From an uncultured beta proteobacterium (GTDB lineage Bacteria > Pseudomonadota > Gammaproteobacteria > Burkholderiales > Burkholderiaceae_C), in assembly GCA_903944555.1 (NCBI GenBank), contig CAJASG010000561.1, positions 1 through 9,727 of the forward strand: DNA of 9,727 nt, read 5' to 3'. Positions 6,696 to 9,727 of the stretch are shown here, in pieces; within the stretch, counting starts at the first letter, position 1, and each line of letters starts with the position of its first letter. Below the pieces are notes generated by a model that had not been told where the DNA came from, made no database searches, and saw only the letters and a list, made by a program, of their open reading frames with translations. The translations under genes were made by a program, and so were the position numbers.

Positions 6696-8054
6696 ATGAC
6701 ACGTCAGTATTTTGGAACCGATGGAATTCGCGGAACGGTGGGGCAGGCCCCCATTACTCCGGACTTTGTGCTGCGGCTGGCACACGCGGTAGGCCGGGTG
6801 CTCAAGCAGACCGAAGCGCGACCGACGGTGTTGATTGGCAAGGACACCCGTATATCGGGTTACATGCTGGAGAGTGCGTTGGAAAGCGGGTTTAACTCCG
6901 CTGGTGTCGATGTGGTGCTTTTGGGCCCTTTGCCAACCCCGGGCGTTGCGTATTTGACCCGCACGCTACGGGCCTCATTGGGCGTGGTGATCAGCGCCAG
7001 CCACAACCCATTTGCCGACAATGGCATCAAGTTCTTCAGTGCCAAGGGAACCAAGCTCTCCGACGAGTGGGAGTTGGCGGTTGAAGCGGCGCTGGAGCAG
7101 CCACCGGTGTGGGCCGAGTCTGCCCATTTGGGCAAATCACGCCGGCTGGATGATGCGTCCGGGCGCTATATCGAATTCTGCAAAAGCACGTTCTCCAACG
7201 ATTTGACGCTCAAAGGGGTGAAGATTGTGGTGGATGGCGCGCATGGTGCGGCCTACCTGGTTGCTCCCAAGGTGTTTCATGAACTGGGCGCGGAAGTGAT
7301 CCCCATTGGCTGTGCGCCGGACGGTTTGAACATCAACCACGAAGTGGGAGCCACCCATCCGCAGGCTTTGGTGGCGGCGGTCAAGGCGCACGGAGCGCAC
7401 TATGGCGTGGCGCTGGACGGCGATGCCGATCGGCTGCAACTGGTGGATTCCGAGGGCCGACTGTTCAATGGCGATGAGATCTTGTATTTGATGGTGAAGG
7501 AGCGGCTGTCGCGCGGAGGAGCTGCCGTCAGCAAACGCGTCGGTGAAGCGGTGCCCGGTGTGGTGGGAACGCTCATGACCAATATGGCGGTGGAAATCGC
7601 CTTGAAAGCCAAAGCGGTCGAGCTGGTGCGCGCCAAGGTGGGTGACCGCTACGTGCTGGAAGAGCTGGAGAAACGCGGCTGGCTGTTGGGTGGGGAGGGC
7701 TCTGGTCACCTGCTGGCCTTGGACAAGCACACCACGGGCGACGGCATTGTGTCGGCCCTGCAGGTATTGCAGGCCTGTATGCGCAGTGGTCTGACGTTGG
7801 CCGAATTACTTGCAGACGTGACGCTGTTCCCGCAAATACTGATCAATGTCCGCCTGAAACCCGGTCAGGACTGGAAGACCAACCCCGATTTGGCCGCAGC
7901 TACCCTGGCCGTTGAAATTGAGTTGGGGGAGGCTGGCCGTGTGCTGATTCGCGCCAGCGGTACCGAGCCATTGGTGCGCGTGATGGTGGAGGCCAGAGAC
8001 GCGGACCAGGCAAAAGCCTGTGCAGAACGCATTGCCAACACACTACGAGATTGA
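6696..8054 (+). CDS. glmM: Phosphoglucosamine mutase GlmM
   Basis: Interconverts glucosamine-6-phosphate and glucosamine-1-phosphate, feeding GlmU and UDP-GlcNAc for peptidoglycan and lipopolysaccharide. 452 residues (E. coli 445), alpha-D-phosphohexomutase fold in four domains. The start matches the family ([14 protein letters not shown]). The active-site loop is [16 protein letters not shown] (99-114), with the phosphorylated serine S102. The Mg loop is DGDADR (241-246; D241, D243, D245). The sugar-specificity loop is GGEGSGH (332-338), and the phosphate-binding loop is [12 protein letters not shown] (419-430). All key residues are present. It follows folP by 39 bases, as in many proteobacteria, and its stop shares a base with the start of the GNAT gene, so folP, glmM and the acetyltransferase are probably one operon. 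Confidence 0.98.
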   Translation: MTRQYFGTDGIRGTVGQAPITPDFVLRLAHAVGRVLKQTEARPTVLIGKDTRISGYMLESALESGFNSAGVDVVLLGPLPTPGVAYLTRTLRASLGVVISASHNPFADNGIKFFSAKGTKLSDEWELAVEAALEQPPVWAESAHLGKSRRLDDASGRYIEFCKSTFSNDLTLKGVKIVVDGAHGAAYLVAPKVFHELGAEVIPIGCAPDGLNINHEVGATHPQALVAAVKAHGAHYGVALDGDADRLQLVDSEGRLFNGDEILYLMVKERLSRGGAAVSKRVGEAVPGVVGTLMTNMAVEIALKAKAVELVRAKVGDRYVLEELEKRGWLLGGEGSGHLLALDKHTTGDGIVSALQVLQACMRSGLTLAELLADVTLFPQILINVRLKPGQDWKTNPDLAAATLAVEIELGEAGRVLIRASGTEPLVRVMVEARDADQAKACAERIANTLRD

Positions 8055-8560
8055 TGATGAACGATATGAACCTGGTCCGTGTGTGCCGTGCCGACTATGC
8101 CAACCCCGACCATGCGCAGGCGCTTGTCACGGTGTTGGACGCCTATGCCCGTGACCCCATGGGGGGTGCAGAAGCCTTGAGTGCATTCGCCAAAGCCAAT
8201 CTGGTGGCCAGCCTGGTTGCCCGTTCCCAAGCCTTCAGCGTGCTGGCATTCACGGGTGTGGACGATAAGGAGCCCGTCGGTTTGGTCAACTGTTTTGAGG
8301 GTTTCTCGACCTTTGCGTGCCAACCCTTGGTCAACGTGCATGACGTTGCGGTTCTGGACGGTTTTCGCGGCCAGCGCATTGCCGAGCGCATGCTGGCACT
8401 GGTGGAGGACATTGCACGCGAACGCGGGGCCTGCAAACTCACTCTTGAAGTTCTGCAAGGCAACGTGGGCGCGTTGCGCCTGTACAAACGAGTAGGTTTT
8501 GCCAGTTACCAACTGGACCCTGCCATGGGAAACGCGCAGTTTCTACAAAAGAAACTCTGA
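8054..8560 (+). CDS. GNAT family N-acetyltransferase, substrate unknown
   Basis: A 168-residue acetyl-CoA-dependent acyltransferase of the GNAT fold; the acceptor cannot be told from sequence. Core motif A is VHDVAVLDGFRGQRIAERML (95-114): the strand, then the pyrophosphate loop RGQRIA, where the usual first glycine of R/Q-x-x-G-x-G/A is Arg. Motif B is LEVLQGNVGALRLYKRVGF (131-149), with the customary Asn and Tyr before the GF turn. The ATG at 8054 overlaps the glmM TGA by one base (TGATG), implying translational coupling; ATGs at 8057 and 8066 are possible alternatives, with GAG at 8047-8049 the only weak Shine-Dalgarno. Its place behind glmM could hint at an amino-sugar link but is not evidence for it. 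No terminator is seen in the 98 bases after it. Confidence 0.88.
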   Translation: MMNDMNLVRVCRADYANPDHAQALVTVLDAYARDPMGGAEALSAFAKANLVASLVARSQAFSVLAFTGVDDKEPVGLVNCFEGFSTFACQPLVNVHDVAVLDGFRGQRIAERMLALVEDIARERGACKLTLEVLQGNVGALRLYKRVGFASYQLDPAMGNAQFLQKKL

Positions 8561-8588
8561 GCACCGGGACGTCGTTAACTGCTTGGTT

Positions 8589-8617
8589 TTGACAGGGTGT
8601 CGTAACTGAAGTAGTAT
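8589..8617 (+). promoter_or_regulatory. Sigma-70 promoter of the tetR-adaptor operon
   Basis: A perfect -35 TTGACA (8589-8594) lies 17 bases before TAGTAT (8612-8617), a 4-of-6 -10. Transcription would begin near 8624, inside the inverted repeat at 8615-8644, leaving a leader of about 35 bases without a clear Shine-Dalgarno sequence. Confidence 0.65.
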
Positions 8618-8644
8618 TGGTAAGTAATTAAATACTTACCAATA
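8615..8644. promoter_or_regulatory. Perfect inverted repeat, probable TetR-family operator
   Basis: TATTGGTAAGTA (8615-8626) and its exact reverse complement TACTTACCAATA (8633-8644) are separated by ATTAAA. The left arm shares the last three bases of the -10 and covers the expected transcription start. Because the start lies within the left arm, the RNA would not carry both arms, so this is a DNA site rather than an RNA hairpin. Its position upstream of a tetR-type gene suggests autorepression. Confidence 0.8.
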
Positions 8645-8658
8645 ATTAACAAGCGCTT

Positions 8659-9267
8659 ATGCAACCCTTGGCTACCCGTTTACCCACTGAGGCCCGACAG
8701 GCCGAAATTGTGGCGGTCGCGCTGCGTTTGGCGCAAGACCGCAGCCCGGCGAGTATCACCACCAACGATCTGGCCCAGGCCATGGGTCTGAGCCAGGGTG
8801 CGTTGTTCAAGCATTTCTCGACTAAGGACGCGATCTGGCTGGCGGTCATGGTATGGGTCACGGACCACCTGCTGCGCGCACTCAATGACGCGGCTGAGAG
8901 GTCGCGGTCGCCCTTGGACGCGTTGCGTTGCGTGTTTGATGCGCATGTGGATTTTGTGGTCACCCACCCAGGTGTGCCGCGCGTGATATTTCATGAGCTA
9001 CAGCAGTCGCAGGACTCCGCCGTCAAGCAGCAGGTGCGCGGCCTGATGCAGGGCTACCGCCAACTGCTGCTCCGCCTGCTGGGCGACGCGGTGCGCTGCA
9101 GTGAAGCAGATGCAGCGCTGGACATTGCGGCCGCAGCCACTTTGCTGATCGGCATCGTCCAGGGGCTGGTCATGCAATCCATGCTCAGCGACCACATTGC
9201 CAGTATGCGTGAGCACGCACCTCGTGTCTTTGACCTCTATGTGCGCAGTATTCGTACCTCATCATGA
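8659..9267 (+). CDS. TetR/AcrR family transcriptional repressor
   Basis: A 202-residue one-component regulator. The N-terminal DNA-binding domain (about 12-58) has the helix-turn-helix ITTNDLAQAMGLSQGALFKHF (33-53), ending in the family's FxHF-x-x-K-x-x-I/L pattern (HFSTKDAIW). The C-terminal ligand/dimer domain is all-helical, including HPGVPRVIFHEL (103-114) and the helix TLLIGIVQGLVMQSML (161-176). Related regulators, from memory, precede RND efflux genes in beta-proteobacteria. The ATG at 8659 is the only sensible start but has no Shine-Dalgarno; an AAGCGCTT palindrome directly precedes it. The perfect inverted repeat overlapping its promoter is the likely binding site. The stop overlaps the adaptor gene start (ATGA), so repressor and efflux genes would be made from one self-controlled transcript. 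The inducer is unknown. Confidence 0.93.
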   Translation: MQPLATRLPTEARQAEIVAVALRLAQDRSPASITTNDLAQAMGLSQGALFKHFSTKDAIWLAVMVWVTDHLLRALNDAAERSRSPLDALRCVFDAHVDFVVTHPGVPRVIFHELQQSQDSAVKQQVRGLMQGYRQLLLRLLGDAVRCSEADAALDIAAAATLLIGIVQGLVMQSMLSDHIASMREHAPRVFDLYVRSIRTSS

Positions 9268-9727
9268 AACTCAAAACTCCTTCTTCAAAAGTCATGGCGT
9301 TGGCTTTTCTGGGTGTGCTGCTCATCGCCGCGGTCGTTTTTGTGGTGATGCGCGCCGGTCCGCTGGCGCCCGTTCGTGTAACGGTGGTGCAGGTGACCGA
9401 GGGCACTCTGACCCCAGCCCTGTATGGCATCGGAACCGTGGAGGCGCGGCGCAGTTATTTCGTGGGTCCTACGGCGGCGGGTCGCGTGCTGCGTGTGCTG
9501 GTGGATGTGGGTGACGCGGTTAAGGCCGGTCAGTTGCTGGCCGAGATGGACCCCGTGGATCTGGACAACCGCCTGAGCGCATTGGATGCATCGGTTGCCC
9601 GTGCCGCCAGTGTGATTGCGGCGGCAGATGCACAAACGGCCGATGCGGCCGCGCGCAAAGAATTGGCCGCCATCGCGGCACGTCGCTACCAGGAGTTGGC
9701 GCAACAAAATTTTGTCAGCAGTGGCGC
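9264..9727 (+). CDS. RND efflux periplasmic adaptor (HlyD/MFP family), N-terminal part, cut by window end
   Basis: Periplasmic adaptor (membrane fusion protein) that would link an inner-membrane RND pump to an outer-membrane channel; the pump gene is presumably beyond the window. The ATG at 9264 overlaps the tetR stop by four bases, and the frame is open to the last base, giving 154 residues. Residues 11-29 are a hydrophobic anchor or uncleaved signal (VMALAFLGVLLIAAVVFVV after a basic MKLK start) with no lipobox cysteine. Then comes the start of the beta-barrel/lipoyl region, with the lipoyl half-motif AAGRVLRVLVDVGDAVKAGQ (71-90) followed by LLAEMD. An Ala-rich helix of the coiled-coil hairpin follows (about 99-150: LDNRLSALDASVARAASVIA and onward). 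Whether it serves a drug, metal or other pump cannot be told here. Confidence 0.9.
   Translation, partial: MKLKTPSSKVMALAFLGVLLIAAVVFVVMRAGPLAPVRVTVVQVTEGTLTPALYGIGTVEARRSYFVGPTAAGRVLRVLVDVGDAVKAGQLLAEMDPVDLDNRLSALDASVARAASVIAAADAQTADAAARKELAAIAARRYQELAQQNFVSSG

Noticed and set aside
8571..8608. Near-direct repeat GTCGTTAACTG (8571-8581) and GTCGTAACTG (8599-8608) around the tetR -35
   Set aside because: Short, imperfect and not symmetric. It could be a second regulator site but is too weak to claim next to the perfect palindrome.
8651..8658. AAGCGCTT palindrome directly before the tetR start codon
   Set aside because: An 8-base palindrome in a GC-rich genome is expected by chance. It faintly recalls the GCGC part of the dispersed repeat, but the flanks do not match.
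1..9727. Search by eye for tRNA or rRNA genes, CRISPR arrays, insertion sequences, phage genes or a novel defence system
   Set aside because: Nothing of this kind is visible; the window is mostly conserved housekeeping genes with short gaps, plus the start of an efflux operon.

Overview
The window looks like a core-genome segment of a betaproteobacterium, most likely a member of the Comamonadaceae (Rhodoferax/Polaromonas/Acidovorax type). This rests on gene order (carB-greA-DUF4149 next to the yhbY/rlmE-ftsH-folP-glmM block), GC-rich codon use, and protein details such as the long basic tail on YhbY and the FolP and FtsH N-termini. The genus is an inference from remembered family features, not from a search.

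Layout. Bases 1-1455 are the 3' part of carB (pyrimidine/arginine precursor synthesis), closed by a strong hairpin terminator. greA (transcript cleavage factor) follows with a small membrane protein of the DUF4149 family 4 bases downstream. yhbY lies on the minus strand, converging on the DUF4149 gene and diverging from rlmE across only 18 bases. rlmE and ftsH then run on the plus strand to a textbook terminator at 5719-5751. Next come folP, glmM and a GNAT acetyltransferase, closely spaced and probably cotranscribed. The last kilobase is a different kind of module: a TetR-type repressor behind a promoter that overlaps a perfect 12-bp inverted repeat, overlapping by 4 bases the start of an RND-efflux periplasmic adaptor gene that runs off the window.

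How the genes work together. YhbY and RlmE both act on the large ribosomal subunit. GreA rescues stalled RNA polymerase. FtsH is the membrane AAA+ protease. FolP and GlmM feed folate and cell-wall amino-sugar synthesis. This grouping is conserved across many proteobacteria and is housekeeping. The tetR-adaptor pair is probably a self-repressed efflux operon.

The most unusual thing I see is a pair of related sequences of about 64 bases, in opposite orientations, inside the reading frames of two unrelated genes: the DUF4149 gene (2225-2288) and folP (6266-6329). They share an identical 13-mer, and further matches extend over the flanks in the same register without gaps. Both are AT-richer patches with codons that are rare elsewhere in the window. 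They look like copies of a dispersed palindromic repeat now used as coding sequence. No stretch longer than 300 bases lacks a gene. I saw no tRNA, rRNA, CRISPR array or insertion sequence.
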